Part shown: piece by piece, positions 1 through 11,000 of the stretch
How the letters are laid out: each line of letters starts with the position of its first letter
Numbering within the stretch: position 1 is the first letter of the stretch
NCBI GenBank assembly: GCA_024234995.1
Contig: JACKNF010000013.1
Location: 21,594-85,593, forward strand
Direction of reading: 5' to 3'
Length of the DNA stretch: 64,000 nt
Source of the DNA: Gammaproteobacteria bacterium
GTDB lineage: Bacteria > Pseudomonadota > Gammaproteobacteria > Competibacterales > Competibacteraceae
Made by a program: the position numbers and the translations under genes
The notes under the pieces: generated by a model
Database searches by the model: none
What the model was told of the DNA's origin: nothing
Seen by the model: the letters and a program-made list of their open reading frames with translations, nothing else

Positions 1-261
1 CAGCGCTGTTCGCTCACCTGCCACCACCGCTGCCTGGGACATGAAATTGCGCCCTTGCCGTGGTGCATAGCACGGATTTACCGGTTGGATAACTAAGACG
101 CAACAGCCCCGGCTTGAGGCTTGACCGTATCGAGCACTGCTTGCACCTGAGCCTCATCTTCATGATGACAGGGAAGTTTTCAGTAAGTGGCCGCTCGTGC
201 CTTCCAATTTGGCACTCTCACGTGTTACTGCCCGGACTTGAATTATCGAGGATTGTGGATC
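1..261. other. Left edge, no supportable gene
   Basis: No convincing gene is seen. A minus-strand open stretch of 28 codons ends at a TAG at 93-95 and reads like the tail of a protein (contains HEDEAQVQAVLDTVKPQ), but an in-frame stop lies just before it, so it could only be a remnant. A weak hairpin (GTGCC...GGCAC, 197-215) precedes the dedA-like gene. Confidence 0.4.
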
Positions 262-1008
262 ATGCCTGACCTGATGCGCGTACTGACCGGTCTGTTCTTA
301 TGCTGGATATTCGCCAGCAAGGCAACCGCCCAAACCCCATTACCGGCTCACCCCACACCGGCGCCACCGCTCTCACATCGCTTGCTATACGATGTTCAGC
401 ATGAAATTGCCACCGTCGAACCGTTGCTGGATCATTATGGATATGGCGCGGTGTTCGTAGCCGTGGGCGTGGAAGGATTCGGCATTCCAGCGCCCGGCCA
501 GACTCTATTGATCGCAGGAGCGGTAACCGCAGCCAATCAAAATCAACTGCGCATCGATTGGTTGCTGTTCGCTGCTTTTATGGCCGCATTGCTGGGCAAC
601 AGCGCGGGTTATCTGATCGGCCGCCGGGGCGGGCGGGCGCTGCTCCGCCGGTTCCGGATCAGCGAACGTCATCTGCAACGCATTGAACACGGCTTTACCC
701 GCTACGGCGGTGGATTGCTTATTATCGCCCGGTTTTTCGACGGATTACGGCAGTTAAATGGTATCGCTGCCGGTCTTCTGGAAATGCCCTGGTGGCGTTT
801 TACCTTTTACAATGCGCTAGGCGCGATGTTATGGGTAAGCTGCTGGGGGCTGGGCATTTACACCTTGGATGAAAATCTGCACACCATTCTGGCGGCAATC
901 CATGCGCTCAATCCCTGGGTCACCACGATCACATTGGCAAGCGTTATCAGCTTGATTCTGCTACTCTTACATTACTGCCGTTCGCAACGACCCAACCAGA
1001 ATGATTGA
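262..1008 (+). CDS. DedA-family (VTT domain) inner-membrane protein
   Basis: Predicted polytopic inner-membrane protein of about 248 residues. A signal-like hydrophobic N-terminus is followed by the DedA/VTT core: the segment with GFGIPAPGQTLLIAG, a glycine-rich LLGNSAGYLIGRRGG helix, then ARFFDGLRQLNGIAAG, which matches the family's conserved F/Y-R-G/D...N...AG region. DedA proteins are linked to membrane homeostasis and proton-dependent lipid-carrier (undecaprenyl phosphate or phospholipid) flipping; the substrate cannot be told from sequence. An upstream extension to 187 is open, but the ATG at 262 has a GAGG about 10 bases before it and starts a better signal-anchor. It is followed 24 bases later by a c-di-GMP protein on the same strand, possibly co-transcribed. 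Confidence 0.85.
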   Translation: MPDLMRVLTGLFLCWIFASKATAQTPLPAHPTPAPPLSHRLLYDVQHEIATVEPLLDHYGYGAVFVAVGVEGFGIPAPGQTLLIAGAVTAANQNQLRIDWLLFAAFMAALLGNSAGYLIGRRGGRALLRRFRISERHLQRIEHGFTRYGGGLLIIARFFDGLRQLNGIAAGLLEMPWWRFTFYNALGAMLWVSCWGLGIYTLDENLHTILAAIHALNPWVTTITLASVISLILLLLHYCRSQRPNQND

Positions 1009-1032
1009 TCTATATTCCTTTTTCACACTGAA

Positions 1033-3195
1033 ATGGAACAGGAACTGATGCTGGACACCACTTCATGGACCGCTTTGACCGGCGTCATGATCGGCGCCGG
1101 GAGCATCGTGTTGCTCGGCGTTCGTTATTACCGTAAACACCTTGCAGCGATCCGTGAGAATTACCTGCAAGAATGCCAGGCCATGCTAGATCTGCTGCCA
1201 CAACGCTTATACCGGGTAGATCGCAAAGGCCGCCTGACCTTCCTCAACCGCCCCTTGCTTGAGGATCTGGATCTACCGCTATCGGCCTGTTTAGGCAAGA
1301 CCGCTAACGACATTTATCCACCTGAACTGGCTGAAAAATACAATGCCGATGACCAGCGGGTGCTCTCCGGGGAAACGCTGACCTTAATCGAAGAGAATGT
1401 CGTACCGGCTACCGGTGAGAAGCGTTATGTCGAAGTCACCAAGATTCCGATTTACAGCACGTCTGGAACAGTAACTGGCATTCAAGGCATCTACTGGGAT
1501 ATCACTGCTCGAAAGCAGGCTGAAGAACAGCTGCGCCAAGCAGCACGGGTCTTTGAAAACACCATGGAAGGCGTAATGGTTACCGATGCCTCGGAACGGA
1601 TCACGATGATCAACCAGGCCTTCACTAAAATCACAGGTTATAGCAAAGCCGAGGTATTGGGGAAAACGCCGCGTTTATTCAAGTCAAGCCGGCAAGACCC
1701 GCAATTCTATGCCGCAATGTGGGCTTCAATCCAAAAAACCGGCCACTGGCAAGGCGAGGTTTGGAATTGCCGCAAGGATGGAGAGGCTTACCCGCAATGG
1801 TTAACCATCAGCACCGTGGCGGATGACAATGGCCAAGTTACTCATTATGTGGGTGTATTCAGTGATATCAGCTCGCTGAAACGTTCACAGGAGAAGCTGA
1901 ATTTTCTTGCCCATCATGATTTGCTAACCCACCTGCCCAACCGTTTGCTGTTTAACGCCCGCCTGGAACATAGCATCGAGCGCGCCAAGCGCACCCAAAA
2001 ATCGCTAGCGGTGTTGTTCTTTGACTTAGACCACTTCAAAAACGTCAATGATACCCTTGGACACGCTGCCGGCGATGACCTGTTGCGCTGGGTTGCAAAG
2101 CAATTAGCCACCCTGGTCCGCTGCGAGGATACGGTCGCCCGGATGGGTGGCGATGAATTCACCATGCTCATTGAAGCGGTGGATGAACCCAACAATGCAG
2201 CGACAGTTGCCTACAAGGTACTTGAATTATTCAGGGAACCGCTGCACATCAGCCGGCATGAATTCTTTATCTCCACCAGTATTGGTATCAGCTTGTATCC
2301 AGCCGATGGCAACGACGCTGACACTCTTGTTAGGAATGCCGATGCCGCGATGTACCAGGCCAAAGCCCAGGGCCGCAACAACTACCAATTCTACAAGCCA
2401 GAGATGACAGCTCGCGTTCTCGAACGCCTGCAACTGGAAACCTCCTTGCGGCGAGCTGTCGAACATGAAGAGCTGATTGTGTTTTACCAGCCACAGGTCA
2501 ATATCGCTTCGGGGCGCTTGACCGGTGTAGAGGCGCTGCTACGCTGGCAGCATCATCAATACGGCATGATCCTGCCATCCCATTTTATCCCGGTTGCCGA
2601 AGAAACCGGCTTTATCAGCACCCTGGATACCTGGGTTATGCGCACAGCCTGCCGGCAGATGCAACGCTGGCGGGATCAAGGATTGGCTTTGCCACGCCTG
2701 TCGCTCAATCTTTCAGTCAGACAGATCGAACAGACGGATTTGACCTCCCTCGTCGCCACCGTGCTAAGCGAAACCGAACTCGATCCGGCCTTTCTGGAAC
2801 TGGAAATCACTGAGTCGCTCATCATGCGCCAAACCACACAGGCGATTCGCGCCATGAAAGGACTGCAATCGCTCGGCGTCTGGCTAGCGGTCGATGATTT
2901 CGGCACAGGCTATTCCTCGTTGAGTTACCTCAAACAGCTCCCGTTACACCGGCTGAAGATCGACCAATCCTTTGTGTGCGACATTACTAGCGATCCTAAT
3001 GATGAGGCTATCGTGCGGGCGATCATCGCCTTAGCCCATGGCCTGGGGCTGCAAGTCATCGCCGAAGGCGTCGAAACCGGAGAGCAAGCAGGTTTTCTGC
3101 AGCAGCAAGGCTGTGAGGAAGCACAGGGTTATCTTTACGGATATCCCGTGCCAGCAGATGAGTTTGCCCGGACTTATGGGCATTTGCTCAACTAA
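1033..3195 (+). CDS. Membrane-anchored PAS-PAS-GGDEF-EAL c-di-GMP protein
   Basis: Bifunctional-type cyclic di-GMP enzyme of about 720 residues. Order: one N-terminal membrane helix (about 10-30), PAS 1 (about 45-160), PAS 2 (about 170-285), GGDEF domain with an intact RMGGDEF signature near residue 372, and an EAL domain with an intact EALLRW signature near residue 500 plus the DDFGTGYSSLSYL loop. Both catalytic signatures are intact, so cyclase and phosphodiesterase activities are both possible; which dominates cannot be told. The ATG at 1048 has a closer AGGAA than the ATG at 1033 and may be the real start. It converges with the long minus-strand operon that encodes another GGDEF protein, so it may act on the same c-di-GMP pool. 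Confidence 0.93.
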   Translation: MEQELMLDTTSWTALTGVMIGAGSIVLLGVRYYRKHLAAIRENYLQECQAMLDLLPQRLYRVDRKGRLTFLNRPLLEDLDLPLSACLGKTANDIYPPELAEKYNADDQRVLSGETLTLIEENVVPATGEKRYVEVTKIPIYSTSGTVTGIQGIYWDITARKQAEEQLRQAARVFENTMEGVMVTDASERITMINQAFTKITGYSKAEVLGKTPRLFKSSRQDPQFYAAMWASIQKTGHWQGEVWNCRKDGEAYPQWLTISTVADDNGQVTHYVGVFSDISSLKRSQEKLNFLAHHDLLTHLPNRLLFNARLEHSIERAKRTQKSLAVLFFDLDHFKNVNDTLGHAAGDDLLRWVAKQLATLVRCEDTVARMGGDEFTMLIEAVDEPNNAATVAYKVLELFREPLHISRHEFFISTSIGISLYPADGNDADTLVRNADAAMYQAKAQGRNNYQFYKPEMTARVLERLQLETSLRRAVEHEELIVFYQPQVNIASGRLTGVEALLRWQHHQYGMILPSHFIPVAEETGFISTLDTWVMRTACRQMQRWRDQGLALPRLSLNLSVRQIEQTDLTSLVATVLSETELDPAFLELEITESLIMRQTTQAIRAMKGLQSLGVWLAVDDFGTGYSSLSYLKQLPLHRLKIDQSFVCDITSDPNDEAIVRAIIALAHGLGLQVIAEGVETGEQAGFLQQQGCEEAQGYLYGYPVPADEFARTYGHLLN

Positions 3196-3289
3196 CCATT
3201 ACACGCAAATTCTTATAATATATTGAATTCAAATATATTAAATTGGAATTGGGCCTGCATTTCACGTTATTTTCCGGGCCTTAAACCTG

Positions 3290-4903
3290 TCACCCGGCAC
3301 GGTACACCTGGTTACGGCCCCGGTTCTTCGCCTCATACAGCGCGGCATCGGCCTGCTGGATCAGCATCGCCATCGTGCCCGATGTGCCAGGCAGCGCGGT
3401 GGCCACACCAGCGCTAAAGGTACACGTGAATATTTTTTGATCGCTGACTTGGCGAATGCTGGAGAATTGTTCCCGGAGCTGATCCAGAACCGCGCAACCG
3501 GTGTCAAGCGAGGTATCCGGCATAACCACTGCGAATTCCTCCCCGCCATAGCGGCCAATCATATCGGATCTGCGCAAGCGCTTGCGCAGCAGCTTGGCCA
3601 TGCTCTTGATTACCTGGTCGCCGATAAGATGACCGTAATGGTCGTTGACCTGCTTAAAATGATCGATGTCGATCATCGCAAAGGTCAACGGCGAAGCCGC
3701 CCGTTGACTCCGCGCAAATTCAGCCTCTAATTGCAGCTTGAAGGAAATATGATTCAGCAAACCGGTCATGCTGTCTTGACGAATCATCGAGGCCAAAGAA
3801 CGGAAGCGGGTAACACGCAGGGTAACCGCAGAAACCAGATAAGCGTCGGTGATCGGTTTTTCAAGGAAATCATCTGCTCCGATTTGCAAGGCCGCCAGCT
3901 GGTGCTGCCGCGCACTCTCGGTGGATAGATAAACGATGGGGATTGCCAGGTAGCTGGCATCCTGACGAATCACTCGCGCAGCTTCGATACCGGAGCATTC
4001 CGGCATGTACAAATCCATCAACACCAGTTCCGGTTTGAATGTCGCCAATGCATCCAGCAACAGCGACGGCTCGGTAACAACCCACACCTCCATGCCAGCA
4101 ATGCGCAAGACCTCTGCGTAATGCTCAGCCATTTCGCGCCTATCTTCGACAATGAGCACCTGGTATGGCTTATAGTTGTTACGGTAAATGAGTTTATCCA
4201 AGACATCCGTCAGGGCAGTGAAATCGAGCGGCTTGACCAAATAGGCATCGGCACCGGCACGGGCAGCCGCTAGACGCACCTCCCAATCCCAGCGTGCCGA
4301 CGTCAGGATGAGGGGAATACCCTGTTCAGCCAGCGATTGAAACGGCTGAAGCCGTTCGGCGTCCGCTAGCATTCCCTTTGATAAAATCACATCGGCAATT
4401 ACCGCTGCCGGCAGTTGCGGGTGTAGGGACCCCCTCACCTCGGTGACGTTGCTGAAAACCTGCACTCCCCATCCATAGGTGCCCAATTGGGTGGCAATTT
4501 CTCCAGCTAGCAGCGGATCATCTTCAATCACATAGAGTAATGGATTCTCCGTCACAATCTTGGCCGGCCGCCTCACTCTCTCCGCTGCATGTTCTATGTC
4601 GGGGCCAGCGCCGGCGATAGCATGCAAATGATCCAGCAGCGCTCCGACCTCTAAGCAAGAAGCAAACGCATGCTCAAGGTCCTGTGCCGCCTGACTCAGG
4701 CGAATATAGCCAAAGCTACCGGCGGAACCATTCAGGCTATGCGCAAGCCGGTGCAATTCATTAAGTTTGTCATAAACTTCCTGGGAAAAAACCGATCCCC
4801 AGCTGTCTTGAATGGCCGCAATGCGGTGCGACAGTTCCGCTGTATATTGATCCCGGAGCACTTGGAGTTTGGCGCGCTTGATCTGGTTTTGTTGTTTATC
4901 CAT
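3290..4903 (-). CDS. HPt-REC-REC-GGDEF response regulator/diguanylate cyclase
   Basis: About 537 residues. An N-terminal HPt module (AHSLNGSAGSFG, phospho-His near residue 55) is followed by two receiver domains (first with VIEDDPLLAGE and VIADVILSKG; second with LIVEDRREMAEHY and LVLMDLYMPECSG) and a C-terminal GGDEF domain with intact RYGGEEF. It should make c-di-GMP in response to phosphotransfer. The frame is open upstream to 5098, but the start MDKQQ at 4903 fits: it overlaps the stop of the upstream receiver gene by 8 bases, and homology to HPt begins soon after. It is the last gene of the minus-strand series, behind a hybrid kinase and a single receiver, which together could form a phosphorelay (kinase, REC, HPt, REC, GGDEF). 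In the first receiver the segment around the acceptor Asp (VIADVIL) is not the canonical DxxMP, so its phosphorylation is uncertain. Confidence 0.92.
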   Translation of the reverse strand: MDKQQNQIKRAKLQVLRDQYTAELSHRIAAIQDSWGSVFSQEVYDKLNELHRLAHSLNGSAGSFGYIRLSQAAQDLEHAFASCLEVGALLDHLHAIAGAGPDIEHAAERVRRPAKIVTENPLLYVIEDDPLLAGEIATQLGTYGWGVQVFSNVTEVRGSLHPQLPAAVIADVILSKGMLADAERLQPFQSLAEQGIPLILTSARWDWEVRLAAARAGADAYLVKPLDFTALTDVLDKLIYRNNYKPYQVLIVEDRREMAEHYAEVLRIAGMEVWVVTEPSLLLDALATFKPELVLMDLYMPECSGIEAARVIRQDASYLAIPIVYLSTESARQHQLAALQIGADDFLEKPITDAYLVSAVTLRVTRFRSLASMIRQDSMTGLLNHISFKLQLEAEFARSQRAASPLTFAMIDIDHFKQVNDHYGHLIGDQVIKSMAKLLRKRLRRSDMIGRYGGEEFAVVMPDTSLDTGCAVLDQLREQFSSIRQVSDQKIFTCTFSAGVATALPGTSGTMAMLIQQADAALYEAKNRGRNQVYRAG

Positions 4904-5285
4904 TGCGGCAATGCATCCAAAGATCGCGGATTTGATCGGCAAGCGCCATGGGGTCGAAGGGTTTGGCAATGACATCGACAGCGCCAATTGATTTAAAGTG
5001 GGCAACTTCCTGCGGCTGTACCTTAGCAGTGACAAAAACCACCGGTGTTGCAACCAATCCGGCCTGATCGCGCAGGCGTTGCAACGTAGCCGGTCCATCC
5101 ATCCCCGGCATCATCACATCCAGCAGAATCAGGTCCGGACGGAGTGTTGACGCCTTCGCCACAGCTTCTGGGCCGGAGGCACACAATTCCAGCGTTAACC
5201 CTTCCTCGTCTTCCAGAGCAAATTCAACGATGGAACGGATATCTGCGTCGTCGTCCACATACAAGATACGCACTGTCTCAGTCAT
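4896..5285 (-). CDS. Single-domain response regulator (REC)
   Basis: A 129-residue stand-alone receiver domain. The acidic pocket is VDDDAD, the phospho-acceptor is Asp in LLDVMMPGMDG, the switch Thr is in VFVTAK and the conserved Lys is in IAKPFDP. It has no output domain, so it probably relays phosphate or acts by protein contact. It lies 8 bases after the hybrid kinase gene and overlaps the HPt-REC-REC-GGDEF gene, so the three are very likely translated together. Confidence 0.93.
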   Translation of the reverse strand: MTETVRILYVDDDADIRSIVEFALEDEEGLTLELCASGPEAVAKASTLRPDLILLDVMMPGMDGPATLQRLRDQAGLVATPVVFVTAKVQPQEVAHFKSIGAVDVIAKPFDPMALADQIRDLWMHCRNG

Positions 5286-5293
5286 AGAGAAAT

Positions 5294-8041
5294 TTAATAT
5301 TTATCAATCAGTTTCTTGATCGTTGCTAAAAGCCGTTCGTTACTGGTTTTCGACTTGACCAGCACCGCGGCAATCTGCTGGCTCAGTTCGTCCGTCTTGG
5401 ATTCCAGCCCGGAAAACAGCATGACCTGACTATCGCTGCTGATCTCGTCCAACAGGCTTAAACCTGAGCCATCCGGCAATGTGATATCGAGAATAATCAG
5501 ATCAAAATGCTCGGCTTGAAGCCGCGGGCGCGCCTCGCGCAATGAGGTGGCAAAAGCATATTCAGCAGCCTCATCGATCAGTGCCTGGGTAATTTGAATA
5601 ATGTCCGGATCGTCCTCGACATGCAAGATACGAGGGAATCGCCCTTGGCGTAAGGCCTGATCCAGGGCCTGCGCCAATCGCTCGCTATCCACGGGTTTAC
5701 GCAACCAATCCACCACGGTGAGGGCATCGCCTGACCAGGCGTTGCGCCCTTCCTCAGCGCGCCCCGAGATGACAATGACCGGCACTTCGTGGGTGGTTTC
5801 ATCTTCACGCAACTGGCGGATCATGGTCAGACCATCGCCATCTGGCAAGGTCAAATCCAATAGCAAGGCACGATAGGGGACTTTGGTCAGCAAACTCCGG
5901 GCAGCGGCGGCAGTGGCAGCAATGTCGCAGCTGAGTCCTTCTTGTTCAAGCAGCGCGGCCAGGATGGACGCCACATCAGGATTATCCTCGCAAATCAGCA
6001 CCCGCGACCGGGTGCGGCCGGGATGATCAGCTTCGATAACCTCTTGCCATACGGGCAATTCGAAGAAAAATTCGGTGCTTTCATTCTCCTGTGAATAGTA
6101 ATCGATGTACCCATTATGGCGCTCAACAATGGCCTTGGTGATGCTCAAGTCCAGACCTGTCCCGCCTTTTTCACGGGTGTCGGAGCTGTCTGCCTGAGCG
6201 AAACGCTGGAAGATCCGGTGGCGGAACGCCGCCGGGATACCGCGCCCGTTGTCCTTGACGCCCACCCGGAAATACGCGTTGCTGGCCGGTTGCACCGACA
6301 CCGCAACTTCGCCGTTTTTAGGCGAATACTTGATGGCGTTCGATAACAGATTGGCGAAGACCTGCAACAAGCGATGCTCGTCACCCCAGACCATGGCTTG
6401 CGGCACCTCCTCGTTCAAATGCAGGCGTATCCCATGTTGCTGAGCATAGCCTTCATTAGCAGCCAGCGCTTGCCGGGCCAGCGCCGCCAGGTCCAGAAGT
6501 TTAAAATTGAACTCCAGGCGCCCCGACTCGATTTTCTCCAGATCGAGAATATCGTTGATGAGCAGCGTTAACCGTTCGCTGTTACGGTTAGCGGTTTCCA
6601 GTAGTTGCTGGGCCTTGGGGGATAGACCGGCGGAAGCCTTGCCCAAAACCAAGCCCAGCGCCCCCCGAATCGACGTGAGCGGGGTGCGCAGTTCATGGCT
6701 GACCGTGGAGACAAACTCGTTTTTCATGCGCTCCATCTTCTTGCGTTCGGTAATATCGTTGCCAATTCCCAGAAAACCGGTAATTTCACCCTGTGGATCG
6801 CGCAGGGCTGTTACCGTCAGCGATACTGGAAAACGGCTCCCATCCTTGCGGATACAGGTCCACTCATTTTCAGCAACCTGACCCCGGCGAGGTTTAGCCA
6901 CGAACACCTCAAAGCCCGGTTCGATGGAGCATGCCAGCTCCTTGGATAGCGCCTTGGCATGCGCAGCGATTTCGCCGGGATCGTGAATCAGCACCAAGTT
7001 GGGTTTACCGACCATCTCTTCTTCCGTATACCCAAGCATCCGTTGAGCAGCCTTGTTGAAGATCCGAATCACGCCCTTGATGTCGGTCGAAATAATGCCG
7101 ACATTAGCGCTATCAAGGATAGCTTGGCGCAGGTGATTGGTTTCGTCTAGTTGCCGTTTGGCCCGCTGGCGTTCGCTTAAGTCGCGTACGACGCCGGTAA
7201 ATAAGGGGACGCCTTCAAGCGTGGCTGTGCCTACCGCTAAATCCATCGGGAAGATCGAACCATCCCGGCGCCGGCCCGCAACTTCACGGCCAATGCCGAT
7301 GATGCGCGCCTCACCCGTGGCTTGGTAGCGTGCCAGATAAGCATCGTGTTCGCTGCAATACGGTTCCGGCATCAGGACATTGACGTTTTTGCCGATGACT
7401 TCCGGGGCGGTGTAGTTAAAAATATGCTCTGCGGCACGATTGAAAGACTGAATAATCCCTTGTTCATCGATGGTCACCACACCGTCGATAACCGTATTCA
7501 ACACGGTGTGCAGATAGTTCTCCCAATGGCGCAGCGTATCGGCCGCCTGATGGATATGCGCTTGCTGGAGTTCGACCTCAACGCAGTCGGCCAGATCACG
7601 CAGCGCCTGCAATTCCTCAGCGGTGAGGCAGCGCGGCTGATTATCGATGATGCAAAGCACCCCCACCCGGTGACCGTCCACAGTGGAAAGCGGCGCGCCA
7701 GCGTACAACCGGATATTGGGCGCTCCAACCACTAAAGGGTTATCGGCAAAGCGTGGATCTTGCGTGGCATCGGAGACATAGAAAATCCGGTTTTCTAAAA
7801 TGGCATGGTCACAGAAGGAAATATCGCGTGGCGTTTCTATGGTCTCCAATCCTTGACGGGATTTGAACCACTGCCGCTCAGCATCCACTAGGCTGACCAG
7901 GGTAATCGAGGTCTTGAACATCTGCCGGGCGATGCGAGTGAGGCGATCGTAGCGTTCTTCCGGCAGGGTATCGAGCACCTTCAGCGCCCGTAATGCCTGC
8001 AGGCGTTGAGCCTCATCGGCGGGAAATTGAGGTTTTTGCAT
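5294..8041 (-). CDS. GAF-PAS-PAS hybrid histidine kinase with two receivers
   Basis: Soluble hybrid sensor kinase of 915 residues with no evident membrane helix. Order: GAF domain (about 25-165), PAS 1 (about 175-290), PAS 2 (about 300-430), DHp with the H-box TVSHELRTPLTSIRG (His near residue 447), HATPase with NLLSNAIKYSP, DNGRGIP and GTGLDLSI motifs, then two receiver domains (LICEDNPD...LLLDLTLPDGDG and LHVEDDPD...LILDITLPDGSG). All kinase motifs are intact. An AGGCAGG lies just upstream of the ATG. It follows the PgsB-like gene by 48 bases and precedes the receiver and GGDEF genes by 8, so it is the likely input to c-di-GMP control of the polymer machinery. The signal is not identifiable. 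Confidence 0.94.
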   Translation of the reverse strand: MQKPQFPADEAQRLQALRALKVLDTLPEERYDRLTRIARQMFKTSITLVSLVDAERQWFKSRQGLETIETPRDISFCDHAILENRIFYVSDATQDPRFADNPLVVGAPNIRLYAGAPLSTVDGHRVGVLCIIDNQPRCLTAEELQALRDLADCVEVELQQAHIHQAADTLRHWENYLHTVLNTVIDGVVTIDEQGIIQSFNRAAEHIFNYTAPEVIGKNVNVLMPEPYCSEHDAYLARYQATGEARIIGIGREVAGRRRDGSIFPMDLAVGTATLEGVPLFTGVVRDLSERQRAKRQLDETNHLRQAILDSANVGIISTDIKGVIRIFNKAAQRMLGYTEEEMVGKPNLVLIHDPGEIAAHAKALSKELACSIEPGFEVFVAKPRRGQVAENEWTCIRKDGSRFPVSLTVTALRDPQGEITGFLGIGNDITERKKMERMKNEFVSTVSHELRTPLTSIRGALGLVLGKASAGLSPKAQQLLETANRNSERLTLLINDILDLEKIESGRLEFNFKLLDLAALARQALAANEGYAQQHGIRLHLNEEVPQAMVWGDEHRLLQVFANLLSNAIKYSPKNGEVAVSVQPASNAYFRVGVKDNGRGIPAAFRHRIFQRFAQADSSDTREKGGTGLDLSITKAIVERHNGYIDYYSQENESTEFFFELPVWQEVIEADHPGRTRSRVLICEDNPDVASILAALLEQEGLSCDIAATAAAARSLLTKVPYRALLLDLTLPDGDGLTMIRQLREDETTHEVPVIVISGRAEEGRNAWSGDALTVVDWLRKPVDSERLAQALDQALRQGRFPRILHVEDDPDIIQITQALIDEAAEYAFATSLREARPRLQAEHFDLIILDITLPDGSGLSLLDEISSDSQVMLFSGLESKTDELSQQIAAVLVKSKTSNERLLATIKKLIDKY

Positions 8042-8089
8042 GATCCTGCCTCTCTAGGAGACGAATAAATTAGATGCCGTTCTCTTTCA

Positions 8090-11000
8090 TCACACCGCTA
8101 TCCGGTCACCACGCAACACGGTCAGCCAAGCGCGAATCCGCTTCTCCAGCCAACCTCCTTTCTGCCGGTGGATCAATTCCCGCAATTCAAGCGCCGCCCG
8201 CTGGCGGCTGATCCGCTCATCGGTCAGATCACGATAGATCCGGTTTGCCAGCCGGCGCCGGCGGATGGCATCTCCGGCATCAAGAAACGCTTCGATAGCC
8301 CCAGCAACCCGGTGAAGGAGGCCAGAGCTTTCATTCTGGGTCTGGGTCTGGGCATGCACTGCATCGAGTGCTTGTTGCAGATTCGATTCAATTAACGTCA
8401 ATTCTGCCTGAAAGTATTCATTTTGGGCGACTCCCCGGCCGCGAACCAGGGCCAGTGTCTCTTGCACTTCGCCGGCGCTTAACACGCCAAATTCCTGAAA
8501 AGAGGCCAATTCCTGCAAGCCTTGACGGGCGATCAGCGGGTCCGCGTCCCGCAACCGCTGGCATGCTTGGCGGCAGGTTTCCCACGCCTGCCAGCGATAG
8601 ACAAAATCCAGTCCTGGCCCCTTGATATTCTGGATGCCCATCAACCGGTGCTCCATACCCGGCGGCGTTTCTTGAACAATCCGCGCAATGATCTGCTCAC
8701 CGCTGGCATGAGCATCGCGGATGACCACTAATTTGCGGGCGAACCAGCGCCATAAGTGTTCGTGAAACGCCTGATCCAACGCCGCGCGCTGTTCTGGCGT
8801 ACTGCTGGCCACCCGCGCCGCCAATGCTTGATAGTCATCGAAACACTGCCCTTCCTCGATCAGGTGGGCCGCCAGTTCGCTACTGTGTTCTTCCGCCACG
8901 TCCTGCGCTGCCAGCCAGGTTTTCAGCCCGGACGGATCACGCCAAAATTCCGGTGGCGGCCGGGGCGGGCCGGTCACACCCAGATGCTTCAGCAAGGCGG
9001 TAAGCCGTTGCGTTAACTGCCCGGCTGCAGTAGGAATCCGCTGCCAGCCGGCCTGTTGTTTCAGCACCCGCAGCGCCCCGGTAACCTTTGCATCGTCCGG
9101 CCACAGGCTAAGGCCCTGGATATATTCTTCCCACGCTTCACGAATGTACCCTTGCAAACCGTCCAGATTGGTACCGATCAGGAAATGCCGGTCAGCGCTC
9201 AGGTCCGCGACCAGGATACCGGCGAATACCCGCGAGCGGGGAATGCGGTCAGCCCGGTTATTCACCACCGTGGTGATCCACACGCCGGGCTCCTGTTCTG
9301 GATCTTGCCGGTCGAAGCGCATCCGCTGCCAGTTGTTTAGACAGCCGAATCGCTCATTGGCCGACATACCGTTGATAAATTCCAGTCCACGATTCCGCAC
9401 TTGTGCCTGGGGATAGCGCTTCAACACGCCGATATCCAGCACTACACGGTCGGCCATCTCTTTCAGGGCAAAGTCGCGCGCCACACCCAGCTCTTCAGCC
9501 AGCGCTAACACCAGCGCAATATTGTAAGGATGTTCCTCATAAGGAAAACGCTCCAGCACGTCCTCAGTCAGCAAGCCTGCTTCCAGCCAGCCGGCCGTTT
9601 TAACCTCAGTACCCAGCTGTTTGGCGGCATCGCGCAGAACCGGCAGCATCTGTTCCTCGCTCGTGAGCAACAACGATTGAGCGGGGATAAACTCCGTCAT
9701 CACCTCGGGAATGTTGTAACCCGCCGGTCCTTGAATATCTTCATGGTCCGGGTAGGTGTTCGTGATTGTCGCTACGTCATCACGCATCCATTGCCGTTGC
9801 AAGATATGCACATAGGCTGGCGTCAGGCCCATGCACTCCCATAGAAAGACGTCGGCATGCAGCCGGTCAGCCAATCGTAAAACATCGCCTTGCTCCCAAA
9901 TGGTCGCCTTATCATAGGGCCGGAACAGGAACATCTCCTTGAGAGGACCAAAGGGATAGGCGTGCAAGAACATAGCCTCGCACCCGGTGGTTTTAGATAC
10001 TACGCCAAAGCCTAGCGCATTGATAAGCGCTGCTTTGAGCCGTTCGGTCCCCGATTTGCCGCGCGTCCCCCAGCCGCCCATGACCAGCGCCCGCCGCCGC
10101 CGGGCCCGGCGGATGCGTTGGGTAGCGTAGACGTGCTGGCCAAAGAACAATCCACCGGCCACCGCTAGAAAGACGCTGAGATCAAACAGAGAATTTTGAT
10201 ACGCCGAAAAGAAATATTCACGGAACCGCTCCCACAGCCTCGCCCAATCGACCGCAGGCCACAGGGCCAGACCTTGACCCAGGCGGCTGACGCCAGATTC
10301 GAGCAACGGCAAGCGGGCTTTTTCGAATGGCGCATCGGGCGGCTTATCCACGGTTGATGGAAAAAACCGTTTGACCAGCGGATCGGGTTCCAGCGGCAAC
10401 CCGGATTCAACAGGGTACGGCAGCAGACGAACAGTGAATCCCAGCCGGACGATCGCCTGCAAATAAGCAGCAGGATTTTGTTGTGAACCTTCACGCCAAT
10501 TGCGCAACCGGGCATATCCGGCAAAGCGGACGGTCAGCACGGTCCGCGCCCGCAATCGCCGCCACAAAGCGCGCGGGGCAACGATTTCGGTCACACCTTC
10601 ACTGGTATAGCGGCGCAATGTCCGGTTCCACTGATCCAGGCTGGAAATCAATTCATCCACCAGCGGCAGATAAGGCCGCCAGCCTGCCTCGACGCTGTCT
10701 AACAGCGGCTCGCCTGGCACCTTGGTTTCAGCCAGTTCCGCTAGAATGCTGGATGGCACCCGCAGGTTCCCGTAATAGATCCGGCCCACGGTATGCCGGA
10801 ACGCCTGGCGTTTATCGGTGGCCGGATGGCGGATCTCGTACAGCCAGCGCCAAGCCCGGAATCCGAGTGTCTGGCCCCGGGTCAGCCAGGCCCCAAAGCA
10901 GTTGCGGCGCAGGTCAAAGCCGTGGCCGTTTTGCGCCAGCAGCGCCAGCAGCCGTCCTAGATCGGCATCGTTGCTCGCCAAGGCGCGTGGCAGCCGCCGA

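Noticed and set aside
3223..3232. TTGAATTCAA palindrome between the two convergent c-di-GMP genes
   Set aside because: It lies in a short A+T-rich spacer, has no GC stem or T-run and is too short to call a terminator or operator.
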